Shown here in pieces: positions 20,729-32,391 of a stretch of 64,000 nucleotides of DNA. The notes beneath the pieces are model-generated. The model saw nothing but the letters and a program-made list of their open reading frames with translations. It was not told the DNA's origin and searched no databases. Position numbers and translations under genes: made by a program. The DNA is from Coraliomargarita algicola (GTDB lineage: Bacteria > Verrucomicrobiota > Verrucomicrobiia > Opitutales > Coraliomargaritaceae): the NCBI RefSeq assembly GCF_033878955.1, contig NZ_CP138858.1, forward strand, positions 3,127,001 to 3,191,000. Reading direction: 5' to 3'. Every line of letters begins with the position of its first letter. The first letter of the stretch is position 1.

Positions 20729-20865
20729 GTCTGTGGTTTTATTATTTGGGTAGGGGCATTTCTGATGCAAAAATACGGGATTTATCATCTTGAGCTCTGT
20801 CAGGATTGGCTCAGGAAATGCATGTGTGTGAGTCGATGAAGACCTTACATTATTGACTACCAAAT

Positions 20866-21084
20866 ATGAAAACCATGAGTAAAAAAGACGTATCCGTTTG
20901 CCCAGTATGCAGCAAGAATTTGAAGGTCGTGCGGGCCTCGGCCAAAGTGGTTACCGAGGAGCACACTTTCTGTTCGGCGAGTTGCCATCAAATTTCGTTG
21001 GCGCCAAGTAGTTTTTTTCAACCGAGTCGAGTCTTTGGGCGAGGTGGTAGCTCCTACCGTTCCAGAGAGTTGAAAGTGAGTTAG
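20866..21084 (+). CDS. Small putative zinc-binding protein
   Basis: A 72-residue reading frame with two Cys pairs, CPVC (12-15) and CSASC (36-40), spaced like a treble-clef or zinc-ribbon knuckle. The C-terminal third is Ser/Arg-rich and low in complexity. There is no strong ribosome-binding site, and the second ATG at residue 4 is equally possible. It sits alone between the cytochrome and phospholipase D-like genes. The cysteine pattern supports a real gene, but no family is recognised. Confidence 0.45.
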   Translation: MKTMSKKDVSVCPVCSKNLKVVRASAKVVTEEHTFCSASCHQISLAPSSFFQPSRVFGRGGSSYRSRELKVS

Positions 21085-21221
21085 TTGGCTTGGTGTGCGC
21101 GTTATCAACTGTGCTGCGAAGTGAGCTGAGGTGCTTTTTGCCTAAATAATGTCCATGCTGCTCGGGTTTTACGGGCTGACATGTTCTTGTATTCGTTTGT
21201 GGATTGCGCATCTTGTGCAGC

Positions 21222-22751
21222 ATGCGAACGATTAAATGGATACTTCTAGGAGCTCTCCTCGGGGTGGCGGCTTTGCCTTACTTGCTTTTTCAGCAACAGG
21301 AGTTGCCAGCGGGCACTCGCTTGAGTAGCCTGGATTTCGAATATTCGGAGGCGCGCTTGTTGGTTGATCGCACTATGTGGGATGACGCGACGGGAGAGGT
21401 GGTGCGCTCACATGAGATTTTTGATACGATTCTGCGGGAAATTGAGTTGGCCGAAACCTTTGTGATTGCGGATTTCTTCTTGTGGAATCCGTGGCGTGGT
21501 GCGGTGGAATCCTCTGGAGAGTTGCGAGCACTTGCGCAAGAGTTGGCGGAGGCGTTGATCCGCAAGCGTATTCAGAGTCCTGATATACCGATCCTGGTGA
21601 TTACGGATCCGATTAATCGAATTTATGGCGATCATGCGTCTGATTATTATGCTCGATTGGCTGGAGCGGGCATCCCAGTGGTTTTTACTGATTTGAGTCA
21701 GCTGCCGGATTCGAATCGTATCTATGCGCCACAGGCTTGGTTTTGGGGGCAGTATTTGCCAGCTGAGAAGATCGACAGCGATCTTGCCCTGATTCCTAAT
21801 CCATTTGATCAGTCGGGTGAAAAGCTGACTCTGGCGCAATTGGGGCGCTTGTTGTATTTTAAAGCAAACCACCGGAAGGTTTTGGTGACTGGTCGGCAGA
21901 GCACCGCGCCTCGTGTCTTAGTCGGTAGTTTTAATCCAGCTGATGGCAGTGCAAATCATTCTAATGTCGGGGCTTTGGTAGAGGGCGCAGTCGCGATCTA
22001 TGCGGCGCATTCGGAGTTGGATATTGCGGAGTGGTCGTCGTCGAATCTCCAGCAGGTTGCGGGGGAGTTGAGTCAACAAATCGCCCAGGCGATTGCGACG
22101 ATTCGGCTGCGTGTGCCAGCGGTCGCTTCCTTGCCTCGGGCTCGCGAGGGGGCACCGCGGGTGGCCTGGCGCAGTGAGGGGGCAATTCAGCAAGAGCTGC
22201 GGGAGCAGTTGAATCAGGCGGTGGCTGGCACGCGTGTGGATGCGGCTGTATTTTATTTTTCGGATCGCCGCATCGTGAAGGCCTTTATTGAGGCGATTCA
22301 GCGAGGGGCTGAGGTTCGATTATTACTGGATGCCAATCGTGATGCCTTTGGGCGCGAGAAAAACGGAATTCCGAATCGTGCGGTGGCGGCCGAGTTGATG
22401 GCATTGGCGGGGGTGGGCAATGTGGAGGTGCGCTGGGCTGCGACGCATGGCGAGCAGTATCATGCAAAGGTGCTACGTGTCGTGGGCGAGCGGCAAGATG
22501 TGCTCTTTTTAGGCTCTGCTAACTGGACGCGACGAAACTTGGATGATTTAAACCTAGAGGCGAACCTGCTGTTTCAAGACGCTTCTGACTTGGGGCGTGA
22601 CTTCGATGCTTACTTCGAAGCTCTTTGGGCGAATGCGAATGGCTATGTGGAAAGTTTGCCCTATGAAGATTGGGCGGAGTCTGGCTGGAGTTTGCGCTGG
22701 AAGACCTGGCTCTACCGTTTTCAAGAGTGGAGCGGAGCTTCGACGTTTTGA
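21222..22751 (+). CDS. Phospholipase D-like (HKD) membrane-anchored protein
   Basis: A 509-residue protein from the ATG at 21222; a TTG start 18 bases earlier is also open. The N-terminus is a single hydrophobic anchor (WILLGALLGVAALPYLLF). Two PLD half-sites follow: ANHRKVLVTG with GSFNPADGS (about 220-245) and QYHAKVLRVVG with GSANWTRRN (about 415-440). His and Lys of both HxK motifs are present, but the downstream Asp of the classical HKD is replaced (Gly and Val), so substrate or efficiency may differ. Cardiolipin synthase-like or other phosphodiester activity at the membrane is the best guess. It converges with the PP2C gene, leaving three bases between stops. Confidence 0.82.
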   Translation: MRTIKWILLGALLGVAALPYLLFQQQELPAGTRLSSLDFEYSEARLLVDRTMWDDATGEVVRSHEIFDTILREIELAETFVIADFFLWNPWRGAVESSGELRALAQELAEALIRKRIQSPDIPILVITDPINRIYGDHASDYYARLAGAGIPVVFTDLSQLPDSNRIYAPQAWFWGQYLPAEKIDSDLALIPNPFDQSGEKLTLAQLGRLLYFKANHRKVLVTGRQSTAPRVLVGSFNPADGSANHSNVGALVEGAVAIYAAHSELDIAEWSSSNLQQVAGELSQQIAQAIATIRLRVPAVASLPRAREGAPRVAWRSEGAIQQELREQLNQAVAGTRVDAAVFYFSDRRIVKAFIEAIQRGAEVRLLLDANRDAFGREKNGIPNRAVAAELMALAGVGNVEVRWAATHGEQYHAKVLRVVGERQDVLFLGSANWTRRNLDDLNLEANLLFQDASDLGRDFDAYFEALWANANGYVESLPYEDWAESGWSLRWKTWLYRFQEWSGASTF

Positions 22752-22754
22752 TTT

Positions 22755-24191
22755 TTATGCGTGTTTGACTGCGATCAGTGTCAGGTCGTCTAGTTGTCCA
22801 GTGCCTTGGGAGAAGCGCTTTACGCTTTCGAGGGTTTGTTCGATGACCTCTTGTGCGCCTTTGTCTCCGTGGGTGCGGAGTAATTCGGTGAGTCGTTGTG
22901 TGCCGTATTCTTCGCCTTGTTGATTCGCGCTCTCGGTGATGCCGTCAGTATATAGTAAAAGCGCGTCTTTATGTCCGAAATGAATGGAAGTGTCTTGGAT
23001 GATGCTGTCGAAGACTTCAGGAGGCACCATGCCGACAGCCATGCCTGGTGATTGGATGGGGTCTACGTCGAGACCACCTTTGGTGTGCTGATCGTAGAAG
23101 AGCGGTAGCTCATGACCTGCGCGGGCGAGGGTGAGCTTATCAGTTTCCAAATCTATGACCGCATACACCATGGTGATGAACATGTCGCGCTGCATGGTAT
23201 GTTCCATCGCGGAATTGATGGCGCTCAATACTTTTGAGGGAGATCTGTGTTGCTGTGCGAAATGGCGTAGATGTGTTTGGCAAATGGCCATCAAAATCGA
23301 TGCGGAGATGCCTTTGCCGGAGACGTCGGCAATGGCGAATGCGATCGTTTTTTCGTCGAGGGCAAATACGTCGTATAGATCGCCGCCGACTTTTTGTGCA
23401 GGCGTGTAGTGGGACGCGAATGCAATGTGGTCGGCAGGCGGAAACTTCTTCGGCAGCAATAGTCCCTGGATGTTGCTGGCTAGCTCGATGTCGGTATCGA
23501 GTTTATTTTTGTCGATCTGTAGTTGCATGGCGTCGCTGTTGTGCACGGCGAGGCCCACTTGTTCGGCAAGTGACTGGACTAGGGAAAAGTCGGTTTCGGT
23601 AAACGCGAGCCCGTCAGAGGGATTGGCCACGGCGAGCACTGCGATGAGTTCTCCTTGAAAGAGCACCGGGGCGGCTATGAAGGAGCGAACTTTCAGTGCG
23701 GGGTCTTCGTGTTGTACGATGCGTGGGTCGTTTTCTGCGTCGACGATCAGTTGGGCACGGCGTGATTTGGCGACTTGTCCGATCAGGCCTTCGCCCATCT
23801 GATAAGTTTCGGACTTGAGGATGCTCTCTAGAAACTGGGCCCGCGTGGTTAGTTTACTGGTGACGGACTTAGGCAGTTTACGTTGAGGTGGAAAGAGGCC
23901 TTCGACGGCGATACCTTTCAAGGTGTTGTTGGGGCGTTTTTCAAAGATGCAGGCACTCATGGCACCAGTGCTTAGGATGGCGGCATGTATGATGCGTTGA
24001 AACATTGCCTCGCGGTCGCTGCCTTCGGCTACGGCCTCGACCATGTTGTGCATGAACTCCACTACGATTTGCTTCTCCTGGTGTAGGAGCTGTTTGTCTT
24101 CGTCGAGAATTTTGATTTGCCTGCGTTTTGCCGTGTAGGGGAGCCACAGTGCAAAGGCTCCAGCGATTAATCCAAGTATGAAAGGCAGCAT
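22755..24191 (-). CDS. Membrane-anchored GAF-domain PP2C phosphatase (RsbU/SpoIIE type)
   Basis: A 478-residue regulator. It has one N-terminal transmembrane helix (about 1-20), a coiled-coil linker, a GAF sensor domain (about 55-215) and a SpoIIE/RsbU-type PP2C domain (about 245-478). The metal-binding aspartates are in GGDLYDVF, IADVSGKG, YTDGITES and GQLDDLTL, all intact. Such phosphatases dephosphorylate a STAS-domain anti-sigma antagonist. That partner is encoded directly upstream (24216-24716) with a 24-base gap, so the two form an operon. No anti-sigma kinase (RsbW-like) is nearby. Confidence 0.92.
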   Translation of the reverse strand: MLPFILGLIAGAFALWLPYTAKRRQIKILDEDKQLLHQEKQIVVEFMHNMVEAVAEGSDREAMFQRIIHAAILSTGAMSACIFEKRPNNTLKGIAVEGLFPPQRKLPKSVTSKLTTRAQFLESILKSETYQMGEGLIGQVAKSRRAQLIVDAENDPRIVQHEDPALKVRSFIAAPVLFQGELIAVLAVANPSDGLAFTETDFSLVQSLAEQVGLAVHNSDAMQLQIDKNKLDTDIELASNIQGLLLPKKFPPADHIAFASHYTPAQKVGGDLYDVFALDEKTIAFAIADVSGKGISASILMAICQTHLRHFAQQHRSPSKVLSAINSAMEHTMQRDMFITMVYAVIDLETDKLTLARAGHELPLFYDQHTKGGLDVDPIQSPGMAVGMVPPEVFDSIIQDTSIHFGHKDALLLYTDGITESANQQGEEYGTQRLTELLRTHGDKGAQEVIEQTLESVKRFSQGTGQLDDLTLIAVKHA

Positions 24192-24215
24192 GGCTGGGGC
24201 TTGGGGGTGGTGGCT

Positions 24216-24716
24216 TTAGTCTTTATCCTGCTTCTCGACTTGATTGCGTAAGAAGGCTATGACGTCTTGGAATTTCGCTACATTTTCTTTGTCGGCTACT
24301 GTTAGGTTCTCGTGGGCCTTTAGGATGTTTTTAGCGTCGGAGACTTCTTGATTTTTGAGTGCAGAGAAATTGTCGGCTACTTCGGCTTCGTCAGATACGG
24401 TCAACAGGTTTTGTAGGCCTAGATTGCAGATAAGTTCGTAATTGCGCTCACCTAGCTTGCCGACGACAAGTTCGCCAGCAGGGGTGAGCTTGCGTAGTTC
24501 GATTGCCGTGCCAGCCAGGATGCCAAGAAAAGTGCTGTCCATGCCTTTGCAGGCTTCAAAGTCGATGAAGATACGGCGACTCCCGCTGGAGAGGATCGTC
24601 TCGATAAACTCACGAAATGAATTACAGTTTAGGTAATTCGCTTTGCCGTTAATTTTGACTACGACGGGGTCGGAGTAAGCGCTAACGAGAAAAGTGGGCT
24701 GTTGTGGATCACTCAT
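24216..24716 (-). CDS. STAS-domain protein (anti-sigma factor antagonist-like)
   Basis: A 166-residue protein with a STAS fold (about 10-115). The loop ACKGMDSTFLGILAG holds the serine that is phosphorylated in SpoIIAA/RsbV proteins. A charged 50-residue helical extension follows, which is longer than usual. It should be the substrate of the adjacent PP2C phosphatase in a partner-switching module controlling a sigma factor or another effector. The gene is divergent from acnB, sharing a 179-bp intergenic region. Confidence 0.88.
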   Translation of the reverse strand: MSDPQQPTFLVSAYSDPVVVKINGKANYLNCNSFREFIETILSSGSRRIFIDFEACKGMDSTFLGILAGTAIELRKLTPAGELVVGKLGERNYELICNLGLQNLLTVSDEAEVADNFSALKNQEVSDAKNILKAHENLTVADKENVAKFQDVIAFLRNQVEKQDKD

Positions 24717-24895
24717 TTAGAGCGTGGGTCAGGTGAAGTGTGGAAATTGTGAGGAGAAAAATCAGACCAGAAAGCTGGGCAAGTAAGTTAGCAGTGTGAA
24801 GTTAATAATCAACAATCAATCGAGAGGAGGCAATAATTCATAAAATCTTCTTGAAATCCGTAGGCGAGGGCAGACCTTGTGTACTAGCTGAAGAT

Positions 24896-27664
24896 ATGAA
24901 TACTTACCTAGAATACACCAAAGAGATTGAAGAACGTAAAGGTCAAGGGCTGAGCCCGAAGCCGATAGATAATGGCGAATTACTCGCTGTGATAATCGAG
25001 CAGATTAAAGATCTCGATAACGAGTATCGCAAGGACTCCTTGCACTTTTTCATTTATAACGTATTACCGGGCACGACCAGTGCGGCGACGGTGAAGGCGC
25101 AATTTTTGAAAGAGATCATTCTGGGGGAGTCTGTGGTGGAGGAAATTACTCCCGAGTTTGCCTTGGAGCTCTTATCGCACATGAAGGGGGGCCCTTCGAT
25201 CAAGGTGCTCTTGGATCTCGCGCTGGGGGAGGATGCCGCAGTCGCCGCACAGGCTGCTGCGGTCTTGAAGACTCAGGTCTTTCTCTACGAGGCGGACACG
25301 GATCGCTTGGTGGCCGCTTATCAGGCAGGCAATGCCATCGCTAAGGAGCTATTGGAGAGCTATGCCAAGGCGGAGTTCTTTACTAAGTTGCCTCCTGTGG
25401 ACGAAGAAATTAAAGTGGTCACATACATCGCTGGCGAAGGCGATATTTCAACTGACTTGTTGTCACCTGGCAATCAGGCGCACTCGCGCTCGGATCGTGA
25501 GTTGCATGGTAAGTGCATGATTTCCGAAGAGGCGCAGATTGAAATTCAAGGTCTGCAGGCGCAGCATCCCGATAAGCGTGTGATGTTGATTGCTGAAAAG
25601 GGCACCATGGGCGTGGGCTCCTCGCGCATGTCGGGGGTCAATAATGTGGCCTTGTGGACCGGTAAACCCGCTAGCCCTTACATTCCCTTTGTGAATATTG
25701 CTCCGATTGTTGCGGGCACGAATGGGATTTCGCCGATTTTCCTGACCACCGTGGATGTTACCGGAGGCATCGGGATCGACCTGAAGAACTGGCGCAAGAA
25801 ATTGGATGCCGAGGGCCAGCCAGTCTTGAACGAGAGCGGTGATCCCGTGCTGGAGGAAGTCTACTCTGTCGCAACTGGCACAGTGCTGACAATCAACACC
25901 AAGGAAAAGAAGCTCTACAATGGTGAGCAAGAGTTGGTCGACCTGACCGCTTCGTTCACACCTCAGAAGCTGGAGTTTATGAAGGCGGGCGGTTCTTACG
26001 CGGTCGTTTTCGGTAAAAAGCTACAGAGCTTCGCGGCTCAAACTCTGGGTGTTGAGTTGGAGTCGGCCTTCGCGCCTTCCAAGGAAATTTCGCATGCAGG
26101 CCAGGGCCTGACTGCAGTGGAGAAGATTTTTAATAAGAATGCCGTCGGTGTGTCTGAAGGTGCTGTCTTGCACGCGGGCTCGGACGTTCGGGTGCGCGCC
26201 AATATCGTCGGCTCGCAAGATACGACCGGGCTGATGACCTCGCAGGAGTTGGAATCAATGGCGGCCACAGTCATCTCTCCGACCGTGGATGCCGGTTACC
26301 AATCCGGTTGTCACACGGCATCGGTGTGGGATAAGAAGGCACAGGCCAATATCCCACGTTTGATGGAGTTCATGAATAAGTTCGGGCTGATCACTGCACG
26401 TGATCCAAAGGGCGAATACCATGCCATGACCGACGTGATCCACAAGGTCTTGAACGACCTGACTGTGGATGAATGGGCGATCATTATCGGCGGCGACTCG
26501 CACACACGTATGTCCAAAGGGGTCGCTTTCGGAGCCGACTCGGGCACCGTGGCGCTGGCTTTGGCCACGGGTGAAGCCACCATGCCGATCCCTGAGTCCG
26601 TTAAAGTGACTTTCAAGGGCGAGCTCAAGGAGCACATGGACTTCCGCGACGTGGTGCACGCCACGCAGATCCAAATGCTTAAGAAATTTGGGGAGAACGT
26701 CTTCCAAGGTCGCGTGATCGAAGTGCACATTGGCACGCTGCCCGCCGACCAAGCCTTCACATTTACGGACTGGACTGCAGAGATGAAGGCCAAGGCCTCC
26801 ATTTGCATTTCTCAGGACGAGACACTGATCGAATCACTGGAAATTGCGAAGAGTCGCATCCAGATCATGATCGAGAAGGGCATGGACAATGATTCGAAGG
26901 TGCTGCAAGGCCTGATCGATATTGCCAATCAGCGCATTGCCGACATTCGCTCCGGTGCCAAGCCCGCACTGATGCCCGATGCCAATGCCAAGTATTCGGC
27001 CGAATTCGTAGTCGACCTCGACGCCATCGTGGAGCCGATGATTGCGGACCCCGACGTCAACAACGAGGACATTTCGAAGCGCTACACCCACGATATTATT
27101 CGCGAGCTCTCTTACTATCAGGGTGAGAAGTCCGTTGATCTCGGATTCGTCGGCTCCTGCATGGTGCACAAGGGCGACTTGAAGATCGTTTCTCAAATGC
27201 TCAAGAATCTCGAAGCGCAACAAGGTGAAGTGAAGTTCCAGGCGCCCCTCGTGGTGGCTGCGCCGACTTACAACATCATCGACGAGCTGAAGGCTGAAGG
27301 TGATTGGGAGATGTTGCAGAAATACTCCGGTTTCGAGTTCGACGACGACGCACCGAAGGGCGCGGCACGCACTGAATACGAAAACATGATGTATCTCGAG
27401 CGTCCTGGCTGTAACCTGTGCATGGGTAATCAGGAAAAAGCGGCTCGTGGCGATACCGTGATGGCTACATCCACCCGTCTGTTCCAAGGACGCGTGGTGG
27501 AAGATTCCGATCGTAAAAAAGGTGAGTCTTTATTGGCCTCCACTCCCGTCGTCGTGCTTTCCGCGATCCTTGGCCGCACGCCTAATATTGAGGAATACAA
27601 GTCCGCGGTCGCCGGCATCAATTTGACCAAGTTCGCGCCTCCTGCTGAGGCGCTGATCAGTTAG
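24896..27664 (+). CDS. acnB: Bifunctional aconitate hydratase 2 / 2-methylisocitrate dehydratase
   Basis: A 922-residue AcnB-type aconitase of the TCA cycle (citrate to isocitrate), with the AcnB order of a HEAT-like N-terminal domain (about 1-160), swivel domain and catalytic domains. The 4Fe-4S ligands lie in VGSCM and GCNLCMGNQ. The ATG at 24896 gives the standard MNTYLEYTKEIEERKGQGL start. The frame is open further upstream to a TTG at 24851, and the only good Shine-Dalgarno (AGGAGG, 24825-24830) lies much too far up for the ATG, so the true start deserves a check. A second aconitase, AcnA, is convergent downstream. Confidence 0.95.
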   Translation: MNTYLEYTKEIEERKGQGLSPKPIDNGELLAVIIEQIKDLDNEYRKDSLHFFIYNVLPGTTSAATVKAQFLKEIILGESVVEEITPEFALELLSHMKGGPSIKVLLDLALGEDAAVAAQAAAVLKTQVFLYEADTDRLVAAYQAGNAIAKELLESYAKAEFFTKLPPVDEEIKVVTYIAGEGDISTDLLSPGNQAHSRSDRELHGKCMISEEAQIEIQGLQAQHPDKRVMLIAEKGTMGVGSSRMSGVNNVALWTGKPASPYIPFVNIAPIVAGTNGISPIFLTTVDVTGGIGIDLKNWRKKLDAEGQPVLNESGDPVLEEVYSVATGTVLTINTKEKKLYNGEQELVDLTASFTPQKLEFMKAGGSYAVVFGKKLQSFAAQTLGVELESAFAPSKEISHAGQGLTAVEKIFNKNAVGVSEGAVLHAGSDVRVRANIVGSQDTTGLMTSQELESMAATVISPTVDAGYQSGCHTASVWDKKAQANIPRLMEFMNKFGLITARDPKGEYHAMTDVIHKVLNDLTVDEWAIIIGGDSHTRMSKGVAFGADSGTVALALATGEATMPIPESVKVTFKGELKEHMDFRDVVHATQIQMLKKFGENVFQGRVIEVHIGTLPADQAFTFTDWTAEMKAKASICISQDETLIESLEIAKSRIQIMIEKGMDNDSKVLQGLIDIANQRIADIRSGAKPALMPDANAKYSAEFVVDLDAIVEPMIADPDVNNEDISKRYTHDIIRELSYYQGEKSVDLGFVGSCMVHKGDLKIVSQMLKNLEAQQGEVKFQAPLVVAAPTYNIIDELKAEGDWEMLQKYSGFEFDDDAPKGAARTEYENMMYLERPGCNLCMGNQEKAARGDTVMATSTRLFQGRVVEDSDRKKGESLLASTPVVVLSAILGRTPNIEEYKSAVAGINLTKFAPPAEALIS

Positions 27665-27729
27665 AGGATTTCGCAAGTTGGAGTGCGCCACGCCTGTGGC
27701 GTGCTCCGCTGTGTGCGGGGGATGATCGC

Positions 27730-27808
27730 GTAGACCTCGCTGGCGCGAGTTCGCTACGTTTTTTGTACGTAGGGGTTCATTGTGTAGCGATGCGACGCCA
27801 GTCGCGTC
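27730..27808. repeat. GTAG-type palindromic repeat pair (REP/BIME-like) between acnB and acnA
   Basis: Two hairpins of the same family as the cluster at 55755-55963, in the opposite arrangement. The first (27730-27757) ends GCTAC and folds around CCTCGC/GCGAG. The second (27784-27808) starts GTAGCGATGCGAC and folds as GATGCGAC-GCCA-GTCGCGTC. It lies in the 283-bp gap between two convergent genes. Confidence 0.7.
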
Positions 27809-27862
27809 TGTGTGGGGTTAGCCAGTGCGACCATACTGCGACTCCTAAATCGAGTGAGCTGG

Positions 27863-27938
27863 GAACATCGAACGTCCAACATCGAATGATTGTACCCTTA
27901 TTCAAAATTGGACGTTGGATGTTGAACGTTCGACGTTC
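27863..27938. repeat. Long imperfect inverted repeat (hairpin), acnB-acnA intergenic region
   Basis: The arms at 27863-27886 and about 27913-27938 pair over some 22 of 24 bases, around GAACRTCGAACGTYCAACATC. The 21 to 30-base loop holds TGTACCCTTATTC. It lacks a GTAG head, so it belongs to a different repeat class from its neighbour. It could act as a bidirectional transcription block between convergent aconitase genes, but there is no T-run. Confidence 0.65.
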
Positions 27939-27947
27939 TCCCCCTCT

Positions 27948-30788
<2,841 letters not shown>

Positions 30789-30890
30789 AATTGGTTCGAA
30801 ATTAAGACGAATGCCTGCCGGAGGTGGCGTCATGAATGGACTCGCCGGAAGTGGCGAGTCCATCGAAAACTAGCGATGCGGGCTAAGCGC

Positions 30891-31361
30891 TTATGCCAGC
30901 GCGGCCTTAATGGCATCGAAGTTAGGCAAATCGTGAGGATCATCTGAAGATTCGCTGTAGACGATGACGCCCTTTTCGTCGATCACGAAGGCGGAGCGTT
31001 TGGAGACGCCCTTGAAGCCTAGGAGATCGGAGTAGCATACGTCGTAGGCGGTGGAGACTTCTTTGTTGAAGTCGCTAAGTAGGGGGAATTGTAGGTTGTC
31101 GACTTTGGCCATTTGCTCTTGGGCAAAGGGGCTGTCGACGGAGATGCCATACACCGCGGCATTCAGGTCGTTGTAAGCGGTGATGCTCGAGCTCACGTCG
31201 CACATTTCCTTCATGCAGACGCTGGTGAAAGCGAGTGGGAAGAAAAGTAAGACAGTCTTTTTCTTGCCGAAATTATCACTGAGAGTGACATCGGCGAGGC
31301 CGTCGTCGTTCTTAGTCTTGAGTGTGAAATCAGGTGCGGTCGTGCCAGTTGCAAGTGCCAT
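30891..31361 (-). CDS. Peroxiredoxin (AhpC/TSA superfamily, AhpE-like)
   Basis: A 156-residue thiol peroxidase reducing hydrogen peroxide or organic peroxides. The peroxidatic cysteine lies in PLAFTSVCMKE, which fits PxxxTxxC. The downstream half shows FPLLSDFN and the AFVIDEKGVI strand. A separate resolving cysteine is not obvious, which suggests a 1-Cys or AhpE-type mechanism needing an external thiol. It is encoded upstream of and in the same direction as the oxidant-sensitive acnA, possibly co-transcribed. Confidence 0.9.
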   Translation of the reverse strand: MALATGTTAPDFTLKTKNDDGLADVTLSDNFGKKKTVLLFFPLAFTSVCMKEMCDVSSSITAYNDLNAAVYGISVDSPFAQEQMAKVDNLQFPLLSDFNKEVSTAYDVCYSDLLGFKGVSKRSAFVIDEKGVIVYSESSDDPHDLPNFDAIKAALA

Positions 31362-31446
31362 GGTCGTATGTATGAGGGTGGTTGGTTTTGTATTCGTGAA
31401 AGAATGTGTTAATAAAACGCAGTCTATGCGTCTTGTAAAGTGTCGC

Positions 31447-32313
31447 CTAGGATTGTTGCGGTGTTTTCTCTGCTAGGAAGACCGCGCCGACAATGCAGCT
31501 GCTGCCTAATGCTAGTCGAGCGAGGGCAGCGCCGTTGATTTCGGAGATTTCTCCGAAGATGAAGAGTGAGCAGGCCATTGCGAGGGGGACCACCGCATTG
31601 TTGCAGGCGGCAAGTGTGCCAGCGCTGCTGAGTGCCGCGCCTTTGTTCCAGAGGAAGAAGCCTAGGCCGGAAGCGACGAGACCTAGGTAGATGAGCACTT
31701 GGATTTGCTTGGCATCCACTTGTGTCTTGCCCCAATCAGTGAACAGCGCGCAAGCGGTGAGTGCTACGGCGATGCCGCCGATGTATAGGAGAGCAAACGC
31801 TTCGTGGTTTTTACAGGTGGGGTGCTGTAGTTTCCAGTCGCGGTAGTAAACTTGTCCATAACCGAAGGCCAGTCCTGCGATTTGCATGAGTCCAAAGCCG
31901 ATCCAGATGGAGCCCGTCGAGCCGGATTTTGCTTTGATGATGGCGGCGCCCAGAATGGATAGCAGGGCTGCGTAGAGGTATCTGCGGTGGAATTTGCGCT
32001 CTCGGCAATCGTTGATGAGGACCACATAGAGTGGTGTGAGGATGGAAAACAGTGCAACGAGGTGGGAGGGGATGAATTGGAAGGCTTTGATGTATGCCAC
32101 GTACATTACGCCAAACTGCACGGCACCGCAGCCGATTAGTTTTAAGTGGCTGCCAGTAGGCACCTTGGACCAGCGGAGGAAGGGTAGGAAGGCGAGGCCC
32201 GCTATGCTCAAGCGTATGGTGGCAACGAAAATCGAATCGATTCCGGTGAGTGCGTTGCCGATGAGTCCGAAGGAGAATGCCCAAATGAGTGAGACGATTG
32301 CGAGGTAGAGCAT
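31447..32313 (-). CDS. EamA/DMT-family transporter
   Basis: A 288-residue integral membrane protein with ten predicted helices in two EamA repeats (about 1-135 and 150-285). The repeat signature appears as LIWAFSFGLIGNAL at the N-terminus and LIYLGLVASGLGFFLWNKGA in the second half. It probably exports or imports a small metabolite; the substrate is not predictable. It lies in the same direction as the peroxiredoxin, 85 bp upstream of it. Confidence 0.85.
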   Translation of the reverse strand: MLYLAIVSLIWAFSFGLIGNALTGIDSIFVATIRLSIAGLAFLPFLRWSKVPTGSHLKLIGCGAVQFGVMYVAYIKAFQFIPSHLVALFSILTPLYVVLINDCRERKFHRRYLYAALLSILGAAIIKAKSGSTGSIWIGFGLMQIAGLAFGYGQVYYRDWKLQHPTCKNHEAFALLYIGGIAVALTACALFTDWGKTQVDAKQIQVLIYLGLVASGLGFFLWNKGAALSSAGTLAACNNAVVPLAMACSLFIFGEISEINGAALARLALGSSCIVGAVFLAEKTPQQS

Positions 32314-32324
32314 GGTGCTGGCCT

Positions 32325-32354
32325 AATAAAAAAGCCCCAGTAAACTGGGGCTTT
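32325..32354 (-). terminator. Rho-independent terminator of the FecR-domain gene
   Basis: A perfect ten-pair stem (32331-32340 with 32345-32354) with a TAAA loop. On the minus strand it is followed by TTTTTTATTA. It lies 37 bases beyond the stop of the FecR-domain gene and just before the EamA gene. Confidence 0.85.
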
Positions 32355-32391
32355 GTATTAAATTCGAGGCTATGTTGCCTAGCGGTGTGCC

